A DNA stretch of 64,000 nt from Nitzschia sp. pyKryTriq1 (GCA_956465555.1 OY101125.1:250501-314500); one strand, 5' to 3'; shown: positions 30,501 to 42,005, counted from the stretch's first letter. Notes: generated by a model from the letters alone, not told the origin. Made by a program: numbers and translations.

Positions 30501-33218
30501 GGCTTCTTCCATCGCATGGGTCGTCAAGAGAATGACGCGCCCTTCCTTAATTGCGTCAATATGCCTCCAGACAAAGCGACGACTATGAGGAAAAATATTG
30601 GGTTAGAAGAATGATGTGGGGAAAGCAATGTCAAGATGGAACAATAGTGGAGCTTACCTGACGGGATCCATTCCTGCGACCCAATTAAAGCATGGCACAA
30701 GAAAAATGTAGGGTGAGAGCCGCATCGGTGGATATGGAACAATGAATCAAGAATAGGTAGTAGCATCTAAGAAGTCCGTGACTCTTACCAGTGGTGGGCT
30801 CATCCAATACAATCAGTGGGCGGTCTCCAATAGTCGCCAGGGCTACCGAAAGACGCCTCTTCATTCCTCCCGAGAATCCGCTCGAATACTGAAACTGTAC
30901 GTCTTCCAAGTCCACGCTCTCGAGCCATTTTTGAACCGTGGTTGCTAGCTCGGTGCTTGCCACACCCCGCAGGCCGGCAAATAATTCCAAGTGTTCCTTT
31001 GCCGAAAGATTGGGCCACAAATAGTCGTCCTGCTTACACAACCCCACCATTCCACGCACGGTATGGGCATCTTGAAAAACGGAGCGACCAAAGACGCGGA
31101 TTTCACCTTCTGTCCCGGGAATTTCACAGCAGAGAATATTGCTGAGGGTCGTTTTTCCTGTAGTAAGCACGTACAAGCAATTTTATGGTGTGAGACGATG
31201 ATGAATTGCTGAATAGTTCTCTTCAACGCTTCAAGGAGATCTCTCGTACGTACCTGCCCCATTGTGTCCTGTTGAACGTGAGAAAGAAGAAGAAGAAGAA
31301 GAAGAAAGGGAAATAAACACGTGGTGGATAAGTCGTGATCGTGGTCGTCTGAAGAAGCACTCGTGGTATGGTGATGATGATAGAAACATTTCTTACCGAG
31401 CAGCGCCGTGACCTCACCGGCATTCATTTTGAAAGACACAGACTTGACGGCATCGAAGTTGCCGTACGATTTCTTCAATCCCTGGATTGTGACTCCCTCC
31501 AAAGAAGACTGATGGTCGGGCTGATGGTGATCACCCCCACCGCCACTGCCACCACAACGCCAATAGCTTGGAAGTACCACAAAGTAGAATTTCTCTCCAT
31601 TTCCATTGCCTCTGCAAAATACAGTCGCCCAGTAGCCAGCCAGTAGCAAATACATGATGGACAAGGCAAAGAGCATTCCTATGGAATCCGCAACCGACGG
31701 TGCGCCGTATTGGGCTCCGGGATTTTCCGCATATCCACAGTCGGTACTGTAGGGACACACGTTGGCTTCGGTACGATTGCCTTCGAGCGGGCAAGTACTA
31801 TAGGATGTCCAACCATCCCAAGAACTACCGTAGGAGTAGTAATCGTACCAAAACCTTGCAGTGATAAAGGTGGAGCCTTGTGGTGACATGGTGCCAATAT
31901 CGTCATAATTGAGAGGATTGGGAGGAGGTGGCATGGGCAGAGCCTCAATGGCAAGTTCATCGGCCGACAGGGTAGCTTGATAGGAACCAAATTCACGGTT
32001 TGGCATGGCCGTATATCCTACAAAGTTTCCCCAAATATTTTGAAAATGAAAGTAAGGAAAAAAGAACATGAAGAATCGTTGCGCAACCTTGGTTTGTTTC
32101 CAAACAACAGTAGGATACGAAGCTTTCATGTAACATCCAATAAAGTATTCATCACTTTGAATTTCCGCACGTTCTTCTTCAGTCTTGTACCATGTTCCTT
32201 GTTGTTCATTCATGACCGGTTGGTTGCAAGAAATGGTCGTGTAGGTGGAATTTCCAGTCACTTCATCGTAGTAATATTCACTGTAGGAAGAATAAGTGGC
32301 CGTATTTTGCCAAAAGAGACCAGGGGGGTACTCGTTAAAGTAACTCAAATTGGAAGGGTAGGGTACGGAAGACGAAATCGCCAAGACCATGGCGGGAATA
32401 AAGGCGGCCAATATCAGAATCAAAATGGTGAAATTGGTGCACACTTTACTTCGGCCCATGCCACAAAAGGCTACCAAGAACAGAGACGCCGATACCAAGG
32501 AAAGGTTCAAAAAGAGGAGTGACGCAAAGACTCCTCCAAAAAAAACCGTCTCGTAGACATGCCCTGTTCCTTGTAGGGTTTGGGCCGTAATGGCCCCCAA
32601 TAGCGCATTCAGCAAGGCAACCTTGGCAAATGGAATGTACCAAGAGAGCCAATAGACGCTGTCTCGTAGGCCCAGAGCGCGAAGAACACCGAGTAGCTGA
32701 GCATTGAGTTCTCCCTGGACCATGGTGAAGACCCAAATAGCCAGAAACAAGGGTCCGAGACCCATCATGGCTACGGGAAGTCCCCCTCTCCAATTCTCGT
32801 TGAGCGTCAGTTGGACCTTATCTTGATCGTTATAGTCCAAACTCTCAATGTATGTCTGGTTCACGGATCCGCAGTCGGTAAAGGCACTTTCAGGCGGATA
32901 AATCACATCTCCAGCTTCTGGATCTCTCCCACCCGCCGCCCAAGAAATAATCATGGAGACGACACTGCTCAATAATACCAAGACGAGCATGATCGGTCGA
33001 CGCAAGAGAAGCAACGAGTTCTTCCACAAGCACCAGTAAAACTGATCAAACCATGACACTCGTTTAAAGTTGGGCAAGTTGCTGCTGTTGTTAGTCGCAC
33101 CAGTAGCAGTAGCACCAGCAGCATCGTTCGTATTCACGCGTGTTGTCGACACCGGTACTTGCTCGGGAGGAGCCGCAGCCGCCTCATCGTCGCTCTCCAC
33201 ATCGTTTCGTTTCGTCAT
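27506..33218 (-). CDS. full-size ABCA-type ABC transporter, seven exons with two micro-exons
   Basis: The exons are 33218-31397, 31268-31254 (15 nt), 31157-30789, 30673-30658 (16 nt), 30582-29762, 29665-28045 and 27962-27506. All phases agree and the product is 1,706 aa. Order: membrane domain 1 beginning WKNSLLLLRRP, with a large Tyr/Ser/Cys-containing loop; nucleotide-binding domain 1 (GHNGAGKTT, signature FSGGM, Walker B LIVLDEPTTG); membrane domain 2; nucleotide-binding domain 2 (GKNGAGKTT, LSGGM, VVILDEPTTG). Both ATP sites look intact. The 15-nt exon codes for HNGA of the first Walker A, and the 16-nt exon for MDPV after Walker B. ABCA proteins move lipids or related amphiphiles across membranes; the substrate here is unknown. 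Introns after the two EPTTG motifs lie at nearly the same place in both halves. Confidence 0.93.
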
Positions 33219-33979
33219 GATTGTACAATGTTATGCTGTTTTCGGGAAACAGTATTCGTGTGCAAAATGGAACTACTAGCGTCGAATAAGACGTGCCACA
33301 AAAAGAATAACCGAAAACGGAATGGATGATGATTCGAGTCGGTTGCCGTCGTCAGTCAGGATCATCTAATCGATGGTACTGTCTGTGGTTGCTTCCTTGC
33401 TTGTGTGTTGTTTACTCTGAATAGACTAAAGCGCTGTGACGGGTCTGAAGAATGTCATGACTGATACGGAAGCAAGATATACCGGTGCGGTAGGCCAAGG
33501 ATATGTACCGGTATCCAAAAAATCATAAATGAATCGTACGTAATTACTACTAATAGTAGAGCTAGTCGCAGTCTAGTCGCAGCAGAGATTGTTTTCATGT
33601 GTTACAGTTGGGCGCGATAATCGCTTTCTAATCCCATCAAAACAACAGTTGGCTGGCGGCGACTACTGCACCGACTAAAATGACCAAAATTTGAATCTTG
33701 GATTCTTCTTCGTCGCGCTTCGTCCGTTGTCCTATCATCTACGGGGAAATACAGTGAGTCTACCAGTACAGTACGGTATTCATACAAGTACAGTACAAAA
33801 TTGGTGATGGGAATGAAGAGAAGATGGAGAATTTGATGTCTCGCAATTTTAAAAAAATTTGAAAAATTGGCTCATCCGCACGGCACACCCGCCATACCGC
33901 ACGGTATTACCTCTTGTACGGCACCACTTCTGTCCTTCCTTGCCTTCGCCATACAAAAAAATACATCATCAGTATCATC
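33219..33979. other. divergent intergenic stretch, ABCA / ABHD14-like
   Basis: No gene is seen. It holds a TACCGGTA site at 33506, GTAC repeats around 33760-33795, and should include both promoters. Confidence 0.4.
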
Positions 33980-35293
33980 ATGTCAGCATCAGCATCCTCC
34001 CTTCCTACTACTACCAATGCTGCTGCTACGGCAAGCAGCAGCAAGAGTCGTCGTCGCTCGGTGTACATTGCCGTCGTTGCGTTGTTGATTTTTGGCGCCG
34101 TCTTGGGAATCACGCTGGGCGTGACGCTGGGAGGAAATAATAAGAATGGCAATACGAATACGAGTCTCACTGCCAGTGCTGCAGAAGCATCTGACAATGG
34201 AAACGAGGAAAACCAAGATGATAACGAAAGTCCTTCGGCCGCTGTGGATGATACTGCTTCGCCTGCTCCAGAGCCAACCCCCAGCCTGACTTCTGATAGT
34301 GATGGCGATAGTGAAGGTGATAGTGATAATATGACGCTTGAGCCTTCCCCATCACCAGAGTCCTCGGAATCTGCCAGTACTGCAGCTGCTGAAACTGAAA
34401 CGTTACCTCCCACTTCTTCTGATCCTCCTGCTAGCAGTGGTTCCGCGGCTCTTACCACTGCTCCTACCGCAGGTCCTACCACAGGACCCACCACGGCCCC
34501 TTCCATCTCTTCTCTGCCTACTCCTTCTCCGACCACACCGGAGCCAACGCCTACTCCTTCTCCGACCACACAGGAGCCAACCGTCCAAGAACCGCAAGAT
34601 GAGGAATTTGGCGAAATTGTCCTGGACACTATCGCCATTGCGAATGGTAAAATCGATGTGGACTATTACCGTTGTCACACCACCACTATTCCTAACCGTC
34701 AAGGCGATTTTCGAAACGTTTCCATCGTTTTGCTCCATGGGGGTTCCTTTTCCAAGGAAGATTGGCTCAAGGCGGGCATTTTGGAAGAGCTTTGCGCCAA
34801 TGCTCGCACCGTGATAGCATTGGATTTGTCGACCAGTGCCAATCGAGAGGAACTCAAGGATGTCTTGACTGAACTATCTGAAACCTCCTCGCCCACCGCC
34901 AACAACAACAAGAACGACGACAATAAGTTGTTGAATTTGCCTATTGACTTTTTGGTCACACCGTCAGCGTCGGGATATGCCATTGTCGATTGGATGATGA
35001 ATGGAAATGTCACGGAGATGGCCGATTATTTCCGTACTTGGGTCCCCGTTGCCACAGGTTCCCTCACCATGGCATCGGACGATGAAATTCTGGCCCTTTC
35101 AAACGTCCCCGGCCTTGACATTTTGGCAATCAATGGCAATGAAGATACTGCCGGAGGAAGGTATTCGAATCGGTTGGGAGACTTGGCCGGGGCGACCGTG
35201 GTGGAATTGGAAGGGCGTCACGCGGTCTATTTGCAATCGTCGAAGGATTTTGCACAAACGATTTTGGACTACCTGTACAATAGTCCTGCGTAA
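33980..35293 (+). CDS. membrane-anchored ABHD14-like alpha/beta hydrolase with Pro-Thr stalk
   Basis: This single-exon gene codes for 437 aa from ATG 33980. Residues 1-26 are Ser/Arg-rich, 27-50 form one membrane helix (type II anchor), and 51-210 are an acidic then Pro/Thr/Ser-rich stalk. The C-terminal domain has VLLHGGSFSKEDW (oxyanion region, H253), a nucleophile elbow TPSASG (S329/S331) instead of the usual G-x-S-x-G, an acidic residue in NGNEDTAGG (D389) and H414 in GRHAVYLQ. The Pro-Ser-x-Ser-Gly elbow and the PVAxG segment recall ABHD14 (CIB) proteins, whose ABHD14B member is a reported lysine deacetylase. The stalk suggests that the catalytic domain is outside the cell or in a secretory compartment. 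Substrate unknown. Confidence 0.85.
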   Translation: MSASASSLPTTTNAAATASSSKSRRRSVYIAVVALLIFGAVLGITLGVTLGGNNKNGNTNTSLTASAAEASDNGNEENQDDNESPSAAVDDTASPAPEPTPSLTSDSDGDSEGDSDNMTLEPSPSPESSESASTAAAETETLPPTSSDPPASSGSAALTTAPTAGPTTGPTTAPSISSLPTPSPTTPEPTPTPSPTTQEPTVQEPQDEEFGEIVLDTIAIANGKIDVDYYRCHTTTIPNRQGDFRNVSIVLLHGGSFSKEDWLKAGILEELCANARTVIALDLSTSANREELKDVLTELSETSSPTANNNKNDDNKLLNLPIDFLVTPSASGYAIVDWMMNGNVTEMADYFRTWVPVATGSLTMASDDEILALSNVPGLDILAINGNEDTAGGRYSNRLGDLAGATVVELEGRHAVYLQSSKDFAQTILDYLYNSPA

Positions 35294-35463
35294 CCAAGAA
35301 GTACTCTTGATACGGACGCGGCGAACAAACAAGTCGTCGTGTGTACTACGAGTAGAGTTGTCCCTACTAGCTAGAGTAGAGGAGGAGCATACCGGTATGG
35401 ATTGATTGATTCATTGATCCATCATGGTGTATTTTACCTGACTACTAGTACTGCATCATCGTG

Positions 35464-35690
35464 TTAGAGCTCTTTCCAGCCTCCATCATCATGGCCGCAA
35501 TGGCATACCGGTACAGTACTATAGTACGTAGCTACACGCGAAAATTGCGAAGGCGGACGTCCCACCAGCAGCAGGGTAGGCAGAGCGTCTTGGTGGCCGC
35601 CACGTCTCGAGTCTCGAACACAGACCTGATTGTATCGTACAGTAGTAGTCAAGAACAACGGCCGAATCAATCATGATGGCAATAACACCA
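35464..35690 (-). pseudogene. decayed inverted copy of the NmrA-like gene 3' end
   Basis: Read on the minus strand, this shows islands identical to 23580-23681, including GGTCTGTGTTCGAGA, CGTGGCGGCCACCAAG, GCCATTGCGGCCATG and GAGGCTGGAAAG, ending in the same CTCTAA. The islands are separated by insertions, several of which duplicate the adjacent bases (extra CTCGAGA, ATGATG, AG). Weaker similarity continues to about 35690. It no longer has an open frame matching the parent. It is a fragment of a host gene, copied about 12 kb away in the opposite orientation. Confidence 0.75.
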
Positions 35691-35770
35691 GCAAGAACCA
35701 GCACACTTGCTGCGATTCACTCCGTCCTTTTGGACCCCTTCTTCATTCAGGACGAGGATATCCAAATATC

Positions 35771-35800
35771 ATTGATTGATTGATTGATTGATTGATTGAT
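35771..35800 (+). repeat. (ATTG)n tetranucleotide repeat
   Basis: About seven uninterrupted copies lie in an intergenic region. Confidence 0.9.
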
Positions 35801-36282
35801 CTGTGTTTGTTTGTGATTCATCTATCGACTGATATCACTTGTCTACTAGTAGTAGTCTTTGGTTGAGTTTTTGATTTTGTGGGCAAAGATACCCGTATTC
35901 TATTATTCTACAGTAGTAGCTACTACAACAACCTTGTAGTAGCACAGTAGTATCCGCCGACTTTTACCGTATCCCGATGTAGCAAACTTCACCGAGCTCG
36001 CCCAGCCCATCCATCACGCAGCGCGCAGCTCGAATGTAAATAAGATCTCGAAAATATAGCACAAGCGCCTATGACTATATGATGCATGATGATTCATTCG
36101 ATCGCCCGCCCCCGATCGGCCCGCGTACCGCGTAATCTGCGTTACGAAAAAGCAAACAGAGCGCATCATGGGTTAATTGCTTTTGTGCTTTTGTGGACGA
36201 TCGATCGACCATGGTATGATCACATATTATTTCTGTCTCTGACCATACAGTATATATCATCAGGTATATTAGTAGTGGTAGC

Positions 36283-37830
36283 ATGGCGATACGGAGGACT
36301 CTATGGAATGCCTTTACGGCCGCCATTGCTAGCAGCAGCAGCAGAAGCAGTAGTATTAGTATTGGGGTTAGTTCCCGAGGACCTGTTGGTCGTGTTGCGG
36401 ATGATGGTGTGACCCTCCAAGAACTCCGCTTGGGTTGTTCCGACGGCACGATGCTAGCCGCCCAGTGTTGGAGGACGGCAGCATCCCCATCATCCCCATC
36501 CTCGTCATCCTCGTCATCATTATCCTCATCATCATCATCCTCGTCATCATCTTCGGTGACTGGTGATGTCAGTGCCAGCACCAGCATCACGCCGGAACAG
36601 CAGCAGCAACAGCAACAACGAACTATTGTTTGTATTCATGGATGGATGGACAATTGCCGTTCCTTTTATCAGTTGGCTCCGGGTCTCGTTAGGGGAAATA
36701 ATCAAAGAAGAAAGAATGCGACAAATTGTAAAAATGATGTTGATGTTGATATTGATATTGATATTGTGGTGATTGCCTTGGATTTACCTGGTCATGGACG
36801 ATCATCTCATAAATCCATCGATGCTCCACCCATGGTTCAAAGTGAAATGGCGTATTATGTTTCAGAAGCCATTGACTGTTTATTACAAAAGGATGGATGG
36901 ATGAACAATAACAAAAACAACACCACCAACAACAACAACAAGATAACATTGGTGGGGCATTCCTTGGGAGCTGGGATTGCTTCCCTGTATGCTTCTTGTT
37001 TTCCCGAACAAATCGATCAATTGATCTTATTGGATGGGGCTGGATTCTTGGCACGAGACGCTCAAGATACTTCGAAACATGTCCGAAATCACATACTCAA
37101 ACGTCAAAAATATCAGGAGCATCAAACGAAGAAGAAGAAAAAGAACAACCAAAGAAGAACAACCGAACAACAACAAAGACGAGGATTTCCCTCTTTGGAA
37201 TCGGCCATTGCTAGACGACTTCAATCGATCCAAGCCATGCCGGGGAATCAAACTCTTTCGAAAGATACGGCACGGGAACTGGTGTTGCGGGCAACTCATT
37301 TGGACGATCCGCAGCAGCAGCAGCAGCAGTATGATGATGATGATGATGATGATACAGACAAAGAATCATCATCAGAATCACCAGAACCATCATCATCGTC
37401 GTCATCCACATCACCTGCTGTCATTCAGTTTCGTCACGATGCACGATTTGCTTGGCCAAGTATTCAATACATGACCCAAGAACAAAATGAAGGAATCTTT
37501 CAAGCTCTGGGAGCCGGGATGAGAATAGGTGGCCATGATGATGATGGACATGGACATGGACCTGATGATGATCAGCATCAGCATCATAAAGTCGATGTTG
37601 GCATCTTATTGGCGGAGAATGGATGGCCGTTTCGTCCAGATCACATGGATCGAGCGCTGGAATTGATACAACCCCGAATGCTCAAAACATTGCCCGGAAG
37701 TCACTACTTTCATGCCGATCCCGAAACCAGTCCCAACGTGGTCGATGCCATTTTGGAATTTCTAGCTACATCATCATCATCATCACCATCATCATCACGA
37801 TCATCAGTACATGATACTTTTTCAGAGTGA
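36283..37830 (+). CDS. SERHL-like alpha/beta hydrolase
   Basis: This single-exon gene codes for 515 aa. The hydrolase fold shows VCIHGWMDNCRSF (H119 by the oxyanion hole), ALDLPGHGRSSH, the nucleophile elbow GHSLGAG (S227), LILLDGAGF, and the catalytic His in LPGSHYFHAD (H474). The HGWMDN and LPGHG blocks match serine hydrolase-like (SERHL/MEST-type) proteins. The first 30 residues are Arg/Ser-rich without acid residues and may be an organelle presequence. Ser, Gln, Asn, Asp and His runs interrupt the fold at several loops, which makes the protein longer than the usual ~310 aa. Its stop is only 55 bp from the stop of the kinase gene on the other strand. Substrate unknown. Confidence 0.9.
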   Translation: MAIRRTLWNAFTAAIASSSSRSSSISIGVSSRGPVGRVADDGVTLQELRLGCSDGTMLAAQCWRTAASPSSPSSSSSSSLSSSSSSSSSSSVTGDVSASTSITPEQQQQQQQRTIVCIHGWMDNCRSFYQLAPGLVRGNNQRRKNATNCKNDVDVDIDIDIVVIALDLPGHGRSSHKSIDAPPMVQSEMAYYVSEAIDCLLQKDGWMNNNKNNTTNNNNKITLVGHSLGAGIASLYASCFPEQIDQLILLDGAGFLARDAQDTSKHVRNHILKRQKYQEHQTKKKKKNNQRRTTEQQQRRGFPSLESAIARRLQSIQAMPGNQTLSKDTARELVLRATHLDDPQQQQQQYDDDDDDDTDKESSSESPEPSSSSSSTSPAVIQFRHDARFAWPSIQYMTQEQNEGIFQALGAGMRIGGHDDDGHGHGPDDDQHQHHKVDVGILLAENGWPFRPDHMDRALELIQPRMLKTLPGSHYFHADPETSPNVVDAILEFLATSSSSSPSSSRSSVHDTFSE

Positions 37831-37885
37831 ATAATACTATAGTAGAATTGTTGTTGTTTGACTTTTGATTATTTTACTCGAGTAT

Positions 37886-40800
37886 TTACAATTTGGGTAG
37901 GAATGGCGCTTTTACTTTCTTTTCTCTCGCCAATTGTAAATCCAAATCATCAAACCACGGATGGGTTTTGATTTCTTGTCCCCCCTTGGCCATGGATCCG
38001 ATGCGTTGGGTAGGATCCTTGACCAACAGTCGATCGATCAAATCGCGGGCTTCGTCCGAAGCGATTCGATCTTCGGGCAGGGGATAGGGTGCTTCATTGA
38101 CAATGTCATTAAACAAGGACAAGTTGTCGACTCCTTCGTAGTAAAACGGATTTTCTCCTCCGATCATTTCATAAATGATACATCCCAGAGCCTGAAAAAA
38201 CAAAATAGTAATAGTATAATATAATATAATATAGCAGCAGATCAGATGCGACAAATAATGTACGTATGTGTGAGAAAAGAACTACAGTACCGATCGAACG
38301 ATGAACGATCAATAGATCATTGTGTACTCGTATGCGTATGGTGTTCTACTTACCCAATGATCCACGGCAAAGCCATGCCCCGTGTTGGCACAAATCTCGG
38401 GAGCCAGGTATTGGGGTGTACCGCAAAACGTGTACGTTACTCCATCTTTGAGGCACTTGGCAAATCCAAAATCGACAATGATGGGGTATCCATCTTCATC
38501 GACCATGACGTTTTCAAGTTTGAGATCTCGAAACACAATCTTTCGTCTATGCATGTAATCCTACGAATGAATGAACGAAGAATAATATATCCGACAGTAT
38601 TAGCAAGAGACGAGATAAGTGTGCGTGTCAGAAGAAAGATGACAAGGAAAGGGAGGCGAAGAACGCCAATATTCGGTCGAACCATGATGTAACAGGTAAT
38701 GCTGTACATACCAACGTATCTGCAATAATCAACGCGTAAAACTTGGCATGACTCTCGGGAACACCGGAATACCATTCTCCGTCAGCTTGTTCGCTGTGGA
38801 CTACGCCCCAAAGGTCCCCACCTCGGATGAGTCCCATGACCATGTAAATGTTTTCCTAAGAAGCAGTGTAGTGAGGAACAATAATATACGCAATAATAGA
38901 GCAAACACCAGACCAAACTAAAATTTCCCTTACATCATCCTCGTAGTGGTGAACCAAATCTACGATGAAAGGATGGTCCATACTCCCAAGGAGTTGACAT
39001 TCCCGTTTGATAGCCTCTATGGCCGAACACGAAGCTCTCGAGGTGTCCTTCTTCGACTGGATCTTCAGTGCGAATTTCGACGAGTCGCTGAACTCGGCCA
39101 AATCTGTTTCGACCTCCCAAACTAGTAGCACAATGAACAATCGGAGAGCCAAGATGAAAGCCACGTTAGGACTGCAAGCGTTTAAACTTTTGCGGAGTAA
39201 AAAGCAACAAGTGGTCTTACCTTCTCCAAACTGCCCTTCGCCCAAGACGGAAGTGCGAACGAGACTGTCTCGGAGTACGTCCATATTGACGGACGACCTT
39301 CGAGAAGAACGACGCCCAACAAAACCCTTGAACTCCTCGTCCTCTTTGACTGCAATGCCACTATACTCTTCGTCCTCCAATTCATCAGAAAGCTCCATGT
39401 TTTTCGTGTCAAAAACCTTTCGACAGTCTCTCAAGGTAAGAATAGCACAAATCGAATTGTGCTCCACAGCCGTGGCACTGTACTTTGCCAATATCCGGCC
39501 ATCCTCCAGGAGAATTCCCTTTGCATCGGCCAGAAGATGTTCTTCGCCAAAATATCCTCCCTCCTTGATGATTTTTTCCTCCCCATTCGAATATTTGACT
39601 TGAATCTGTCCTTCCCGAACCATATATAGAGCAGGCTTGGTCTTTTTTCCTTCAAGAAAGATTTCTTTGCCTTCTCGGTACATTTCGTCACCAAGATAAT
39701 GTGTCAATTCCGCCACGGTATCGGTATCCAATTTCGCGGCCTTGACAAACTTGAGGCCTGATAGGCGACTCTTGTCTTGACTCTTGAGGATGAGTCGAAC
39801 AAAGCTTCCACAAACTCGTTCAAACGTCTCTCGGTCAATGGAAAAGAGCGTTCCGGCCGTGACTCCCACAACATTGGCGGCTCTTGGTTCATTCTTGACC
39901 AAGGCTCTTTCTCCAAAGAAGTCTCCTGGACCCAGAGCGACATCGTCATAAGTCGTCTCTCCCACACTAATGTCCGTGACGGTCAATTCTCCCGACTGTA
40001 CCACATAAAAGGCATCCCCATCTTCACCTTTTCGTACAATATATTCTCCCGGCTCGTATTTTCGTGGCGTCATGACGTTGACGCAACGTTGAACGTCCGA
40101 CTTTTCCATTTGTCGGAAAAAGTCAATCTTTTGGAGCAAATCATATTTGATAGCTTTGGATTCTCGGGCTTTACTTTGCAGAACATAGCGAAAGACCGTC
40201 TGCTCTAGACGCCAAAGAGTGGTGGTGGTAGCCGCCTTGACGGTGGCGGCCCGTGGGCAGGTGTAGAGAAGCGCCAATTCTCCAAAGGAGGCGCCATCTT
40301 TGGCAGATCCAACGACGTTGCCATTAACTTCAAACGTCACTTCTCCCGATTCGATGACATAAAAGAAATCCCCTTGATCGCCTTGTTGGATAATGACGTC
40401 GCCCTTCTTGTAGGCATCTGTGGGTTCAAAGGCGTGTATCAACTGGTCGACGGCGGCAGGCACTAGCTTTTCAAACACAAAATTCTTTTTCAATGCGGCT
40501 CGAATTACTTGTTCTGCTGCGGCGGATTTCGGAATGGTGGGGGGAGTGTAGTCGGCCTTGAGTTCTGCGAGCGGTGTGGCTCGAATGGTTTGCGGTCGCA
40601 TCAATCTTCGACTGGAGGGGGTTCCTTGTGTCTTTCGGAGCCGTGATCTGGCGGATTGAAGGGGATGTTTCGAACCAACCGGTGAAAGAAGAGTGCTGGA
40701 GGAGTGTGTGGTTGCCGTCTTTTTGACGACGACGACGGGGGAATCATATTCCTTCTTTATGAAAACCGGTGTAGTTTGTTCTTGTCCTTCTTCTGCTGGT

Positions 40801-41072
40801 GGCTCTGGAACGGAATCTTCTGGAATATCACCGCTCTTGGTCTTGAACAAAGCTCTTCCTCCCGGCCCACCCGAAGTATGGCGATTGATACTGTATCGCT
40901 TCTTGGCTGCCAGCCGTACAAAATCACTACTTTTCCCTATTCGGACGATATCCAGGGTCGTGGCATCGGTACTCTCATCTCGTTCATTCCACTTTGCCAA
41001 TCGATCCTTAAAAGACGAGGTAGTCGCATTAGCCTCCTCGGGCTGTTTATTGTCGCCACCGCTATTACTCAT
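37886..41072 (-). CDS. cGMP-dependent-type protein kinase (PKG-like)
   Basis: The exons are 41072-39221, 39121-38934, 38855-38712, 38560-38354 and 38191-37886, giving 898 aa; an ATG at 41153 would add 27 residues. After a basic, disordered head come three cyclic-nucleotide-binding modules. The first (FGELALLYTCPRAATV) and second (FGERALVKNEPRAANV) keep the phosphate-binding cassette with Glu and Arg. The third is degenerate: FGEEHLL, with no matching Arg. The AGC-type kinase follows: LGEGQFGEVWEVE, FALKIQSK, FRDLKLENVMVD, VDFGFAK and CGTPQYLAPE. The active site looks intact. All four introns lie within the kinase domain; the regulatory half is one exon. The kinase should release when cGMP or cAMP binds; which nucleotide cannot be told from the motif alone. 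Confidence 0.93.
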
Positions 41073-42005
41073 TATTGTTTCGCGTTCTTTCTGTTTTTTT
41101 TCTTTCTGATATTTATTATTAGGGTCGCGGAAGCAGCACATATCACACATCATGCAATCGGTCAAAATAAACGAGTCAGAATAAACACATACAGTAACAA
41201 CAACAACAACAACAACAACAACGGCATATCATTCATTCAATCATTCTTGGTGATTTTCTTTCTTACTTCCCAGCCATCTATCTGGGAGGGGGGTTTCAAA
41301 CCTTCAAAGGGATGAAACGAGGAAGCACTTACATTGCTGAATGAATGAATGAATGAATGAACGAAGAATCTTCTGATGAGCCAGTATGAGTATTATCCTT
41401 CTCTACCTGTAGCACTACTGTGCGATGGCGAAGAAAGAGGCCCATCATCTCCTCGCGGACATCTAATATATTGCGGCAGATAATAATAGACTATCATTGC
41501 ATCCATCTTCCGACGATGATAATGACCTTTTGTCGCTTGTGAAGACGGACAGGCGATGATTTGAGTTCGCCAATAATCACGCGAATGAATTGAGAATAAT
41601 GGAACAACTATTATGATTGGATAACAATGTCGTCTCTTTGTCGTCGGACTTTTACAGTACAGTGGTAGCCGAGGTGCGCGGTCGTCGTGCGTGCGTGCGT
41701 TTTGAACGACGTTCGGGCGCACTTCTTTGTCTTCCTCCTTCGTCTTTCGCGTCTTCGTGTTTTTGTCGTGTGTGATGTTGATCCCGCCAACTACACAGTA
41801 TCATATGGTACGCAGTACGCAGTATTACGTATCTTCATCGCAGAACAAAACACACGCGGTAGTACGGACGCGTTTCCTACTTTCCTTCTTGTCCATTTTG
41901 TTTTCTAGATTATTGGGGCCTCGCGGAACGAACTGCATTGCATTATCATTCATTATCATTATTGTTTACATTCCAACGATAGTATAACACATCCACGAAG
42001 TAACC
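41073..42005. other. divergent intergenic stretch, kinase / SFT2
   Basis: No gene is seen. It holds (AAC)n at about 41192-41222 and (TGAA)n at about 41337-41361. Confidence 0.4.

Larger units (their letters stand above)
35294..36282. other. intergenic stretch with NmrA fragment and tetranucleotide repeat
   Basis: It holds the inverted NmrA fragment (35464-35690), TACCGGTA sites at 35390 and 35506, (ATTG)n at 35771-35800, and a TATATATC box at about 36251-36258, some 25-30 bp before the next start codon. Confidence 0.45.
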
